In this document: positions 1-8,450 of the stretch, piece after piece
Layout: the number at the start of each line of letters is the position of its first letter
Position numbering within the stretch: the stretch's first letter is position 1
From: HdN1 sp052035295
Lineage (GTDB): Bacteria > Pseudomonadota > Gammaproteobacteria > Pseudomonadales > Ketobacteraceae
Assembly: GCA_052035295.1 (NCBI GenBank)
Contig: JBPOHS010000012.1
Coordinates: forward strand, 68,084 to 132,083
DNA length: 64,000 nucleotides
Direction: 5' to 3'
The notes under the pieces: generated by a model
What the model saw: the letters and a program-made list of their open reading frames with translations, nothing else
Databases searched by the model: none
Told to the model about the DNA's origin: nothing
Translations under genes and position numbers: made by a program

Positions 1-52
1 AATGCAAGATAATGAGACAAACGTACCATAACAACAATAACAGGAATTCCCC

Positions 53-1459
53 ATGCTTCTCTCGCTGCCTGCCCGTCTGCTGGCACTTGCCGGCTCCGTT
101 CTGCTGTTGCAAGGCTGTGACAAGATCGACGACTTGCCGATTGGTAATGGCTATACCGCCAAGCACATGTGTTCCGGCATCTTTGTCAGCGGACTCGACA
201 AGGATCTGGTGCTCAACCGTTTTATCGCGCCCAAGGTGCAGCCGCTGCCGTACTTCTGGAACGTCAAGGTGGATGCAGCGAACAAGACTGTCACCGTCAC
301 CGACAAGGTGTTCGGTAACCGTTACGCGGCATCGGCGGTGTATCGCGAAAACATTGGTTGCACGCTGTTGGCACAGCAAACGACCGCCAGCACCCTCGAC
401 ATTCTCGCTGAAAAGGTCACGCCCGTACCGGTTGAACCCTTGCCTGCTGGCGAGTGGCCGCACGGTAGTGGTGGCGTTACCACCGATATTCCTGCGGAGA
501 TAAATATCGACGCCATTCACAGCGCCATGGATAGTGCTTTCGTCGAAAATTATCCCGGCCCACGCAACACAACGTCATTGCTGGTCGCCTACAAGGGCAA
601 ACTGATTGCTGAAAAATACGCCCTGGGCGTCACCCCCGAGACACCGGTGATTGGCTGGTCAATGACCAAGACCGTAACGGGCATGCTGATTGGCCTGCTG
701 CACGAGCGCGGCGCCATTGACATTCATGCGCCCGCCCCCATTCCCGAATGGCAAGGGACCGACAAGCAGAACATTACCGTCAACGACATTTTGCACATGT
801 CATCAGGGCTGAAATTCAACGAGGACTATCTGGGCTTTTCCAACGTGTCTTTCATGCTATATCGTCGAGCTGACATGGCGCGTTATGCCAGAATTCGCCC
901 TGCAGAAAGCGCCCCCGGCAGCACGTTCAATTACGCCACCGGCGATACGTTGATTCTTAGCCATATTGTACAAAGTGCAGTGGGTGGCGGCCTTCAGGAC
1001 GCCTATGATTTCTACCAGCGGGAACTGTTTCACAAGCTGGATATCCGCAGTGCATTCATCGAACCGGATGCCAAAGGCACCTTTGTCGGCGGCGCGTACG
1101 GCTACATGACGCCACGCGATTGGGCACGCCTCGGGCAATTTTATCTGCAACGCGGCGAATGGAATGGCCAGCAAATACTCTCCAAGGAATGGGTTGACTA
1201 CGCTTTCACGCCCTCACCTGCTGCGGATTTCTATGGCGCGCAATTGTGGATAAACACCGGCAACAAGGAATGGCCAGCGCTCCCGGAACGCATTTATCAT
1301 TTCTCCGGACACCAGGGCCAGGAAGTATTGATGCTGCCTGATTACGATCTGGTCGTGGTCAGAACCGGCGTGACCGAAGCAGACGGTGATGTGGGGCTAC
1401 AGGAATTCATGCAGGGAATATTGGCGGCGTTACCACCCGCAGACGTTGCCACGGAATAG
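53..1459 (+). CDS. Serine hydrolase of the beta-lactamase/penicillin-binding fold, lipoprotein
   Basis: The protein (468 aa) opens with a lipoprotein signal whose lipobox ends at Cys22 (LLLQGC), so it is probably anchored in the envelope. The C-terminal two thirds look like a class C beta-lactamase-fold hydrolase. The catalytic SxxK is S203-M-T-K206 in the context GWSMTKTVTG, a Tyr motif sits in FNYATGD, and a late HxG appears as SGHQGQE. This family covers esterases, DD-peptidases and 6-aminohexanoate-dimer hydrolases, so the substrate cannot be named. The N-terminal 170 residues are not recognised. An AGGA-type ribosome site lies just upstream of the ATG. It converges with the Sel1/ankyrin gene across a strong hairpin. 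Confidence 0.85.
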   Translation: MLLSLPARLLALAGSVLLLQGCDKIDDLPIGNGYTAKHMCSGIFVSGLDKDLVLNRFIAPKVQPLPYFWNVKVDAANKTVTVTDKVFGNRYAASAVYRENIGCTLLAQQTTASTLDILAEKVTPVPVEPLPAGEWPHGSGGVTTDIPAEINIDAIHSAMDSAFVENYPGPRNTTSLLVAYKGKLIAEKYALGVTPETPVIGWSMTKTVTGMLIGLLHERGAIDIHAPAPIPEWQGTDKQNITVNDILHMSSGLKFNEDYLGFSNVSFMLYRRADMARYARIRPAESAPGSTFNYATGDTLILSHIVQSAVGGGLQDAYDFYQRELFHKLDIRSAFIEPDAKGTFVGGAYGYMTPRDWARLGQFYLQRGEWNGQQILSKEWVDYAFTPSPAADFYGAQLWINTGNKEWPALPERIYHFSGHQGQEVLMLPDYDLVVVRTGVTEADGDVGLQEFMQGILAALPPADVATE

Positions 1460-1479
1460 CCTTCTCCAGAAAGTCTTGC

Positions 1480-1525
1480 GCGCGCCGTTCATCGATAGGC
1501 AAAACGATATCGATGAACGGCGCGC
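1480..1525. terminator. Long hairpin between convergent genes (bidirectional terminator)
   Basis: A perfect 17-bp inverted repeat (arms 1480-1496 and 1509-1525, GC-rich at the base) with a 12-nt loop lies between two converging genes. There is no long T-run on either side. Position and stem strength suggest a shared terminator. Confidence 0.6.
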
Positions 1526-1544
1526 CAAAGGCTTCATGCCCCAC

Positions 1545-3104
1545 TTACCTGAAAATGGACATCACTCCACGCTTGGCATCAGCGGCCTCCAGTTCCCTGA
1601 CCACATTTTCATGGCCTAACTGCCCGGCAATTTCCAACGCCGTTTTCTTATTGTGATTGCGCACTTTCGTGCTCGCGCCTTGCGCCAACAACCACGAAAC
1701 CACAGCCAACTGATTCGCGCCCGCCGCCGACATCAATGGTGTGTTCCCGGCAGCGTCGCGCTCATCCAATGTAGCACCGTGCTTTACCAATACCTCTGCC
1801 GCAGACTTGTTGCCGGATTCACAGGCGATATGCAGGGGTTTGGCACCCTGGACATTGCCGCGGTTCCACAATGTAATGCTGCCGGCATTGCGCAGCAAAC
1901 GCTCATTCATGCTTGCATCACCGGATCGGCTGGCAATATGCAAAGGGGTATCTCCTGATTTATCCGCCATCATCGGCGAAGCCCCTGCGTTCAAAAGCAC
2001 GTCGACCAGCGCCGTCTTGCGGTTTTGCACCGCATGCCATAGCGCGGTGCGCCCTTGCGCATCTTTGTGATCAGGCGGCATCTTACCGCTGAGCAATTTC
2101 ACCACCAACGCCTGATCCCCCTGCCTGGCCGCCAACACCAGCCACGCGGGATCCCAATGATCCGGGGCTATAACGGCAAGCATTGTAGTACTCATCGCAC
2201 TCTGCATCCCGATCGCCCATATCATCGGCGTTATACCTTTCTTGTCTGCCTGTATGGGGTCCACACCAGAAGACAACAGCAGGGAAACGTTTCCGGTACG
2301 CTTACCTTTGACTGCATGAAACAGGGCATTGCGTCCCTCCGCGTCCGACCGGGCGGAGACAGGCGCACGCTTGAGCAACAACGACAGTGTTGGCGCCGAT
2401 GCGGCACCCGCCGCCAGCGTCACCAGTGTCTGCCCTTCGCCATCAAGCGCGAATACCTGCGTGTCGGCACCTGGCTCAAGGCCATCAAGCAACGCCGCCA
2501 GCACGGCCTTGTCATCCTTCAAAACGGCACGACGCAGTGCCTCGGTGCGCTGCGTGGAAGACTGCACGGCAGCCAGCTTTCGCTGTAACGGCGTATCTAC
2601 AGGTCTCGCTTCCTTTGCCGATAACACCTTTGTTTGTTTTTTTTCTGCGATGGGTGCTGCCTTGGCTTTTGCCGGCGTTTCATTGCCTTGCCACGAATTG
2701 TCTGCGAGCATTTCGGCAGCACGTGAGTGGCCTTGCTGTGCTGCCAAAGTCAACCAATGCTGTGCCTCCACCGAAGAGGGGCTTGCGCCAATACCTTTCA
2801 CGTGCATGATGCCCAATTGATACTGGGCGTCAGCCAGCCCCTGTTCGGCCGCACGCTGCATCCAAACACGGGCTTGTTGCAGGTTCTTGGTGCCGCCTGT
2901 TCCGTTGCGATACCACTGCGCCAGGGCCATTGACGCCTTGGCGTCGCCGGCTTCTGCCATTGCCTGCAAGGTTTGCTGCGCACTCACCCACTGACGCTGC
3001 CGGAACTGCTGCTCATACTGTTGCCACTGCGCATCACTGGCATGGCACGACCAAGACACCCACAGAATCAACATGCCCGCCAGGGTCGATTTATGCAGCA
3101 CCAT
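1545..3104 (-). CDS. Periplasmic Sel1-repeat plus ankyrin-repeat protein
   Basis: A 519-aa protein with an N-terminal signal sequence (hydrophobic segment ending SWSCHA). Residues about 25-130 contain Sel1-like helical repeats (for example KASMALAQWYRNG, AQYQLGIMHVKGIG). From about residue 215 to the end there are repeated ankyrin units (GRNALFHAVKG, GRTALWHAVQN, GDTPLHIASRSG, GNTPLMSAAGAN). Both repeat types are protein-binding scaffolds, so it probably acts as an adaptor and has no visible catalytic site. Its start overlaps the 3' end of the Fe-S/FAD oxidoreductase by 14 nt, which implies co-translation and a role linked to that enzyme. The mix of two repeat families in one exported protein is unusual but not unique. 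Confidence 0.85.
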   Translation of the reverse strand: MVLHKSTLAGMLILWVSWSCHASDAQWQQYEQQFRQRQWVSAQQTLQAMAEAGDAKASMALAQWYRNGTGGTKNLQQARVWMQRAAEQGLADAQYQLGIMHVKGIGASPSSVEAQHWLTLAAQQGHSRAAEMLADNSWQGNETPAKAKAAPIAEKKQTKVLSAKEARPVDTPLQRKLAAVQSSTQRTEALRRAVLKDDKAVLAALLDGLEPGADTQVFALDGEGQTLVTLAAGAASAPTLSLLLKRAPVSARSDAEGRNALFHAVKGKRTGNVSLLLSSGVDPIQADKKGITPMIWAIGMQSAMSTTMLAVIAPDHWDPAWLVLAARQGDQALVVKLLSGKMPPDHKDAQGRTALWHAVQNRKTALVDVLLNAGASPMMADKSGDTPLHIASRSGDASMNERLLRNAGSITLWNRGNVQGAKPLHIACESGNKSAAEVLVKHGATLDERDAAGNTPLMSAAGANQLAVVSWLLAQGASTKVRNHNKKTALEIAGQLGHENVVRELEAADAKRGVMSIFR

Positions 3105-4407
3105 GCTTGGTCTCCACGTGAATGCCTGTTCGCTTCAGGAACGCCGTCGGTAATTCGCCACCCGCACAGACGATAACGACATCATTGGGAAGCTCACTGA
3201 GGCGAGAGGCGCCCAGATCCGAGAGAGTGACGCTCTGCTCAGCGATATTGAGCGGCTGATGGCGTAGCTTGACGTCGAGTTTTCCTTCGGACGCAAGCTT
3301 CTCTATCAGTAACCGGTTGCGCGCCTTGGCGCGATTGAAGCTCTCCCCCCGGTATGCCAGCGTGGTCGCTGCGGCAATACCGTGCTCTGCGAGCGATGCA
3401 GCGGCTTCAAGCGCGCTATCACCGCCCCCCACGACCATCACGCGTTGACCCCGGTATTGTTCAGGATCGACCAGCCGATAGACCACCTTTGCCAATTCCT
3501 CGCCTGGAATATCAAGTTTTCGCGGGCTTCCACGCCGACCGATCGCCAGCAGTATCTTCTGGGCGCTATAACGCTTACCCTGTGTTACGACATCGAACCC
3601 GCTGTCCGACGGCAGGATCTGCTCCACTTTTTGGCCAAAATCAATGTTCAGTGGAAACCGCATGATGATGCCCTGCCAGAATGCCAGTAGCGACTCTTTG
3701 CTGGCTTCGCGAAATTTCGCCTTGCCCGCCAGCGGTAAATCAACCGGGTGTGTCATCACCAGTTTCCCCCGGGGGAAATGCGCGACGGTTCCCCCCAAAG
3801 AATGCTCCTGGTCCAACGTTTTGTAACGAACACCTTCAGCTTTCGCCGCCAGCGAAGCCGCAATGCCCGCCGGGCCGGCCCCCACGATCACGACATCGTA
3901 TTCACAGCGCTCATCACGTTTGAGCTGCTTCACAATCTGCCCCATGGCCTGCCGCCCCTGCGTGATGGCATTTCTGATCAATCCCATTCCGCCCAGTTCA
4001 CCTGCGATGTAGACACCTGGCACGGATGTTTCAAATTCAGGAGACACCAAGGGTATGTCGACACCGCGTTTTTCCGTGCCAAACACGAGTTGTATCGCGC
4101 CTACCGGGCATGCCTGCTGGCAGGCACCGTGACCAATGCAATTGGTGGGCCCGACGAGTTGGGCCCTGCCGTTGATAATTCCCAGCACTTCTTTTTCGGG
4201 ACAGGCCGTCACGCACGCGGCGCAGCCGATACAGCGCGTCACGTCAATCAGGGGGTGCAAGGATGCCGGCTCGGTCAAACCGGCATTGATGGATTCCTGC
4301 AGCAACGCCATGCTTTTGGCTTCGTTGCGTTTTACCACCCATACGTAGCCGCCAATAATCAATAACAACGGTACAACATAGACCAGGAAAGGAAGCAGCA
4401 CAGACAT
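3091..4407 (-). CDS. Membrane-anchored 2x[4Fe-4S] ferredoxin/FAD-NAD(P) oxidoreductase
   Basis: The 438-aa protein has one N-terminal membrane segment (residues about 4-25), then a ferredoxin-like region, then a thioredoxin-reductase-type flavoprotein. The first cluster motif is C59xxC62xxC65xxxC69P. The second reads C90-I-G-H93-G-A-C96-QQA-C100P, with His where the second Cys is expected. The FAD dinucleotide motif VGAGPAGIAAS and the NAD(P) motif VVGGGDSALEAA follow. No CxxC redox disulfide of true thioredoxin reductase is visible. It likely passes electrons between a cytoplasmic nicotinamide pool and a membrane partner. The neighbours suggest that partner is the divergently encoded b-type cytochrome, which is inference. 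Confidence 0.85.
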   Translation of the reverse strand: MSVLLPFLVYVVPLLLIIGGYVWVVKRNEAKSMALLQESINAGLTEPASLHPLIDVTRCIGCAACVTACPEKEVLGIINGRAQLVGPTNCIGHGACQQACPVGAIQLVFGTEKRGVDIPLVSPEFETSVPGVYIAGELGGMGLIRNAITQGRQAMGQIVKQLKRDERCEYDVVIVGAGPAGIAASLAAKAEGVRYKTLDQEHSLGGTVAHFPRGKLVMTHPVDLPLAGKAKFREASKESLLAFWQGIIMRFPLNIDFGQKVEQILPSDSGFDVVTQGKRYSAQKILLAIGRRGSPRKLDIPGEELAKVVYRLVDPEQYRGQRVMVVGGGDSALEAAASLAEHGIAAATTLAYRGESFNRAKARNRLLIEKLASEGKLDVKLRHQPLNIAEQSVTLSDLGASRLSELPNDVVIVCAGGELPTAFLKRTGIHVETKHGAA

Positions 4408-4588
4408 GATCGACTCTACACATTTGCGGCAGGGATCACAGGTTTTGCATTTCGCGCGAGACCTGTTTCAAGCTTTGAAAATTAGCACAGAATGCTTAAG
4501 GGTATGTTAAGAATGCTTTCCTAATATTAGCATGGCGCTCCCTCAGTACTGGCTTATCCGAAGTATGCTGCTCTCGACGAAAACAAAC
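4408..4588. promoter_or_regulatory. Divergent promoter region of the electron-transfer locus
   Basis: This space separates the Fe-S/FAD oxidoreductase from the cytochrome operon and must hold promoters for both. A TAATAT hexamer at 4522-4527 is a good sigma70-type -10 for the rightward operon. A transcript starting there would begin at about 4533-4535, which argues against translation from the most upstream ATG at 4532. No convincing operator was seen. Confidence 0.4.
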
Positions 4589-5419
4589 ATGAACAAAGGC
4601 GACCGTTTGCCCTCCCCCGGGAATCTGACGCCCATCCTGTTTTCCCTGGCGACAACGGCGTTGCTGGGGTGGGGCTTGATGAGCAGCCAGCAGCGCTACA
4701 TCAGCGCCGACACCGGGCTTGGCTATGTACTCGGTATCGTGGGCGCCAGTCTGATGGTGCTGTTGTTGCTTTACCCCTTGCGCAAGCGTTGGCTGGCCAT
4801 GAGGCATTTGCCCGCCACCAAACACTGGTTTCGGCTGCATATGCTGTTTGGAATACTCGGGCCGACCGCCATTCTGTTCCATTGCAATTTTGAGGTGGGG
4901 GCACTCAACAGCCGCGTCGCGCTGTATTGCATGCTACTGGTCGTCGCCAGCGGCATCATAGGCCGATACATTTATGTGAAATTACACGCCGGGTTATATG
5001 GTCAGCGGCTCTCCAGCCAGGATTTACTGAGGTTGGCACAAGATCAAAAACAAACGCTTGCAGACGCATTTGGATCAAACGCCGAGTTACAAGAGAAGCT
5101 TGACCACCTGTTCAACGTCATGGTGCCTGACGACCCGACGCAAATATCCGTCACGACAGCACTCATGGCCGCGCCTCGACGACATCGGCAGTTAAAGGCC
5201 TTTGAACGTGCCATCACCCAAACGGCAGATGCTCGCCTTATAGCGATCTGGAAACAGGATCACCGCGTAATGAAAGATTATCTGCACACGCTGCGCAGGC
5301 TCGCACAATTGCAGTTTTTTGACCGGATGTTCCACTGGTGGCATGTGCTTCACCTTCCCATTTTCATCATGATGCTGCTGACCATGAGCATCCATATTTG
5401 GGCCGTCCATGCGTATTGA
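4589..5419 (+). CDS. b-type cytochrome-like inner-membrane protein
   Basis: An integral membrane protein of 276 aa from the chosen ATG. About five hydrophobic segments are visible: residues about 13-31, 43-63, 80-98, 109-130 and a last one near the C-terminus. Histidines typical of haem b ligands lie in the third segment (H79, H84, H98) and in the last (HWWHVLH and SIHIWAVHAY). Upstream ATGs at 4532 and 4565 are in frame; 4589 was preferred because the likely -10 at 4522-4527 lies just before them. Its 3' end overlaps the next gene, which carries 21 c-haem motifs, by 11 nt. It is probably the quinol/periplasm electron gate for that cytochrome. The exact family was not identified. Confidence 0.75.
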   Translation: MNKGDRLPSPGNLTPILFSLATTALLGWGLMSSQQRYISADTGLGYVLGIVGASLMVLLLLYPLRKRWLAMRHLPATKHWFRLHMLFGILGPTAILFHCNFEVGALNSRVALYCMLLVVASGIIGRYIYVKLHAGLYGQRLSSQDLLRLAQDQKQTLADAFGSNAELQEKLDHLFNVMVPDDPTQISVTTALMAAPRRHRQLKAFERAITQTADARLIAIWKQDHRVMKDYLHTLRRLAQLQFFDRMFHWWHVLHLPIFIMMLLTMSIHIWAVHAY

Positions 5420-6986
5420 CTTGTTGAGATATTTCACTGGCCCTTTCCTGGCAACGCTATTGGTTTTGCTCTTGCTACCCGTGGCAGCCCTTGCCGTGGA
5501 TTTCAATTTTGAATCAATGCTCAGCCCCGGCCCCCTGAGCAAGACACACGCAAAGTACGAAAACAACTGCAAAAAATGCCATGGTGAGGGAGAAAGCGCC
5601 AAGGAACAGCAGCTCTGCACCCAGTGCCATAAATCCATTGGCAGGGATTTGCTGAACAAGGAAGGCTTTCACGGCAAGGCACCCGGCGTCGCAAGCGGGG
5701 AGTGTCGATTGTGTCACTCTGAACATCAAGGGCGGGACGCGAGACTCGTGCAACTCAATCCGGCCACCTTTGTCCACGATCACACCGATTTTCGTCTTGA
5801 AGGCAAGCACACAGATCTGGCCTGCACACAATGCCATGACGGCAAGCATTCCTTCCGCAAGACGCCGTCTACCTGCGTAGGCTGCCACCGCAGTGATGAT
5901 GTTCACAAGGGCGAGCAGGGAGAGGATTGTCAGAGCTGTCACAACAGCAAGCAATGGATCAAAACAGCCTTTGATCACGACAAAACGGCGTTTCCTTTAC
6001 AGGACAAGCATGCCGCGCTCAGCTGCAACCAATGTCACCAGACACGGGATTTCAAAGGTGCCGATAAGCAGTGCAATAGCTGCCACGGCATCGACGACGT
6101 GCACCTGCGCAGCTTTGGCACCGACTGCAAAACCTGTCACTCCAGCAAGGGCTGGCAAAAGACAAGTTTCAATCACGCACTGGATGCACAATATCCGTTG
6201 CGCGGTGCCCATGAAAAATTGTCCTGCCAAACCTGTCATCCGGCCAATGTTCCTGCATCAAAGGCACCCTCCACCTGTAACGGCTGCCATAAAGCGGATG
6301 ATGTTCACCAGGGCCGCAACGGGGTCGAATGTCAACAATGCCACTCCGAGTCGTCATGGAGCACAAGCCGCTTTGATCACTCGAAAACCGGATTTCTGCT
6401 CAAGGGAGCCCATCAAAAGGCCACCTGTGAACAATGTCACGCAGATGACGTAAAGGCGCCCATCAAGGACAAGACGTGTAACGGCTGCCATGATCGGCAA
6501 GATCCGCACAAACGCTCCCTGGGTGAACGTTGCGATCAGTGCCACAGCGAGGATGGCTGGCTCGAAAATTTACGTTTCGATCACGATTTGACAGTGTTTC
6601 CTTTGCTGGGGCAGCACGCCAGCGTGGGTTGCGAGGGCTGTCACGCGGATTCCCATTTCCGGGGAGCACCACAGGCATGCAATGAGTGCCACGGCAAAGA
6701 TCCACACAAGCAAGCCTTTGGAAAACAGTGCGAAACCTGTCACCACCCCATCGACTGGGCACTCTGGCAATTCGATCATGACCGGCAGACTGACTTTTTA
6801 CTGACGGGCAGCCACAAGGATCTTGCCTGTGATTCCTGTCACAAAGGCGGGCATGGCAAAGCGTCAGATACACCTTCACAGTGTGGCAGCTGCCATCGCA
6901 GTGACGATATTCACCGCGGCGCGTACGGCGGGCAGTGCGATACCTGTCACGACACCCGCGATTTCTCGCACGTAAAAATGAGGTAA
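5409..6986 (+). CDS. Exported multihaem c-type cytochrome with 21 CxxCH motifs
   Basis: A 525-aa protein with a signal sequence (hydrophobic residues about 11-29, ending AALA) and 21 CxxCH haem-attachment motifs spread over its whole length. The spacing repeats as pairs (CxxCH...FDHDKTxFPL...H..LxCxxCH), typical of the cytochrome c3/c7-like multihaem superfamily, with many extra His residues as distal ligands. It should be a periplasmic or outer-membrane electron wire. It is translationally coupled to the b-type cytochrome and followed after 6 nt by a second multihaem cytochrome. One haem per about 25 residues is a very dense packing. Confidence 0.93.
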   Translation: MRIDLLRYFTGPFLATLLVLLLLPVAALAVDFNFESMLSPGPLSKTHAKYENNCKKCHGEGESAKEQQLCTQCHKSIGRDLLNKEGFHGKAPGVASGECRLCHSEHQGRDARLVQLNPATFVHDHTDFRLEGKHTDLACTQCHDGKHSFRKTPSTCVGCHRSDDVHKGEQGEDCQSCHNSKQWIKTAFDHDKTAFPLQDKHAALSCNQCHQTRDFKGADKQCNSCHGIDDVHLRSFGTDCKTCHSSKGWQKTSFNHALDAQYPLRGAHEKLSCQTCHPANVPASKAPSTCNGCHKADDVHQGRNGVECQQCHSESSWSTSRFDHSKTGFLLKGAHQKATCEQCHADDVKAPIKDKTCNGCHDRQDPHKRSLGERCDQCHSEDGWLENLRFDHDLTVFPLLGQHASVGCEGCHADSHFRGAPQACNECHGKDPHKQAFGKQCETCHHPIDWALWQFDHDRQTDFLLTGSHKDLACDSCHKGGHGKASDTPSQCGSCHRSDDIHRGAYGGQCDTCHDTRDFSHVKMR

Positions 6987-6992
6987 GCACCT

Positions 6993-8450
6993 ATGCCCTC
7001 TATCATGACTTGCGTGAAAAATGGCTGGAAAATATTTTGCACGTTACTGCTCATCGCCATGGGATCAGCAGCACATTCGGCTGACTTCGACCATGGCGCG
7101 ACAAAGTTTCCGTTACAGGGATTTCACCGACTCGTGGAATGCGAGACCTGCCATGTCAACGGTCGATTCAGAGGCACCTTGACGGATTGTTTTGCCTGCC
7201 ATGGTGGCAGCATGGCCATTCCGGGTGGAGGAAAATCCGCAAACCATATCCCCAGCAGCAACGACTGCAGTGAGTGCCACAACCACTTTGACTGGGGCAC
7301 GGTCAATCGTGTCGAGCACAGTCAGGTACAGGGTCAGTGCCAGCAATGCCATAACGGTATCATGCAGACAGGCAAACCAGCGAACCATGTGCCCGCCGAT
7401 AACAACTGTGAATCCTGTCATAACACGAACCTCTGGACGGTCGCACGATTCAATCATGAGGGCGTGGGTGAGCAATGTTCCCAATGTCACAATGGGAGCA
7501 CCGCAACAGGGAAACCCGGCAACCATCTTCCAACCACTTCAGAATGCGGCACCTGTCATACCACCCGGGCCTGGGAACCCACTTCCTTTGATCACAGCAA
7601 TGTTACCGGCACTTGCAGCAGCTGCCATAACGGCACCAGTGCGACGGGTAAACCGACAGGGCATATCACCACCACCTCCCAGTGCGATGTCTGTCATTCC
7701 ACCCGCGCGTGGGAACCGGCCAGCTTCGATCATGCCAATGTTACCGGCACCTGCAGCAGCTGTCACAACGGCACCAGTGCAACGGGTAAACCGACAGGGC
7801 ATATCACGACTAATGCCCAGTGCGATGTCTGCCATTCCACCCGTGCGTGGGAACCTGCCAGCTTCGATCATGCCAATGTCACTGGCACCTGCAGCAGTTG
7901 CCATAACGGCACCAGTGCAACGGGTAAACCGACAGGGCATATCACGACTAACGCCCAGTGCGACGTCTGCCATTCCACCCAGGCATGGGAGCCGGCCAGC
8001 TTCGATCACGACAATGTCACTGGCACCTGCAGCAGCTGCCATAACGGTACGACGGCGACTGGCAAAGGCAACGACCATTTCATTACATCGAGACAGTGCA
8101 ATGAATGTCATACAACCCAACGCTGGGAGCCACTGTCATTTACCCATCAATCCGCAGCCTACCCCAGCGGACACCGCACTTCGCTCGACTGCAACGACTG
8201 CCATCGGGGCAACAATGAAAACAATGTCTGGCAATTCTCTGCCTATCAACCCGATTGCGCAGGCTGTCACGCCAATGACTATGAAAGTGATGAACATCGA
8301 AAGATCAACAGCACGGGCGCACGCTACACGGTGAGCGAACTGCGCGATTGCACCGGTGCCTGTCATGTATACAGCGATCCTTCGCTGACAACCATCAGCG
8401 ATTTCAGAACGGGGCAACATCGTGTCAGCGATTCATCCTTCGATGACTAA
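6993..8450 (+). CDS. Exported multihaem c-type cytochrome with 17 CxxCH motifs and internal tandem repeats
   Basis: This 485-aa protein starts at an ATG preceded by GAGG. It has a signal peptide (ending AAHSA) and 17 CxxCH motifs, plus a CTGACH (CX3CH) sequence near the C-terminus that might bind a further haem. Residues about 190-355 consist of near-identical 46-residue units, each with two haem sites (CSSCHNGTSATGKPTGH and CDVCHSTRAWEP), encoded by 138-bp DNA repeats. Low-complexity, Gly/Thr/Asn-rich linkers resemble outer-surface multihaem proteins. A surface or periplasmic electron conduit paired with the neighbouring barrel is the likely role. The location (periplasm or outside) cannot be decided from sequence. 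Confidence 0.92.
   Translation: MPSIMTCVKNGWKIFCTLLLIAMGSAAHSADFDHGATKFPLQGFHRLVECETCHVNGRFRGTLTDCFACHGGSMAIPGGGKSANHIPSSNDCSECHNHFDWGTVNRVEHSQVQGQCQQCHNGIMQTGKPANHVPADNNCESCHNTNLWTVARFNHEGVGEQCSQCHNGSTATGKPGNHLPTTSECGTCHTTRAWEPTSFDHSNVTGTCSSCHNGTSATGKPTGHITTTSQCDVCHSTRAWEPASFDHANVTGTCSSCHNGTSATGKPTGHITTNAQCDVCHSTRAWEPASFDHANVTGTCSSCHNGTSATGKPTGHITTNAQCDVCHSTQAWEPASFDHDNVTGTCSSCHNGTTATGKGNDHFITSRQCNECHTTQRWEPLSFTHQSAAYPSGHRTSLDCNDCHRGNNENNVWQFSAYQPDCAGCHANDYESDEHRKINSTGARYTVSELRDCTGACHVYSDPSLTTISDFRTGQHRVSDSSFDD
7560..8060 (+). repeat. 138-bp coding tandem repeat within the second multihaem cytochrome
   Basis: Equivalent bases recur at 7614, 7752, 7890 and 8028, exactly 138 bp apart, giving about 3.6 copies. 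Each unit encodes 46 residues and two CxxCH motifs. The copies differ by scattered, mostly synonymous changes, so expansion is fairly recent but not new. Confidence 0.9.

Noticed and set aside
7560..8060. Regular repeats that could suggest a CRISPR array
   Set aside because: The 138-bp units are coding, contiguous and encode haem sites; there are no spacers.
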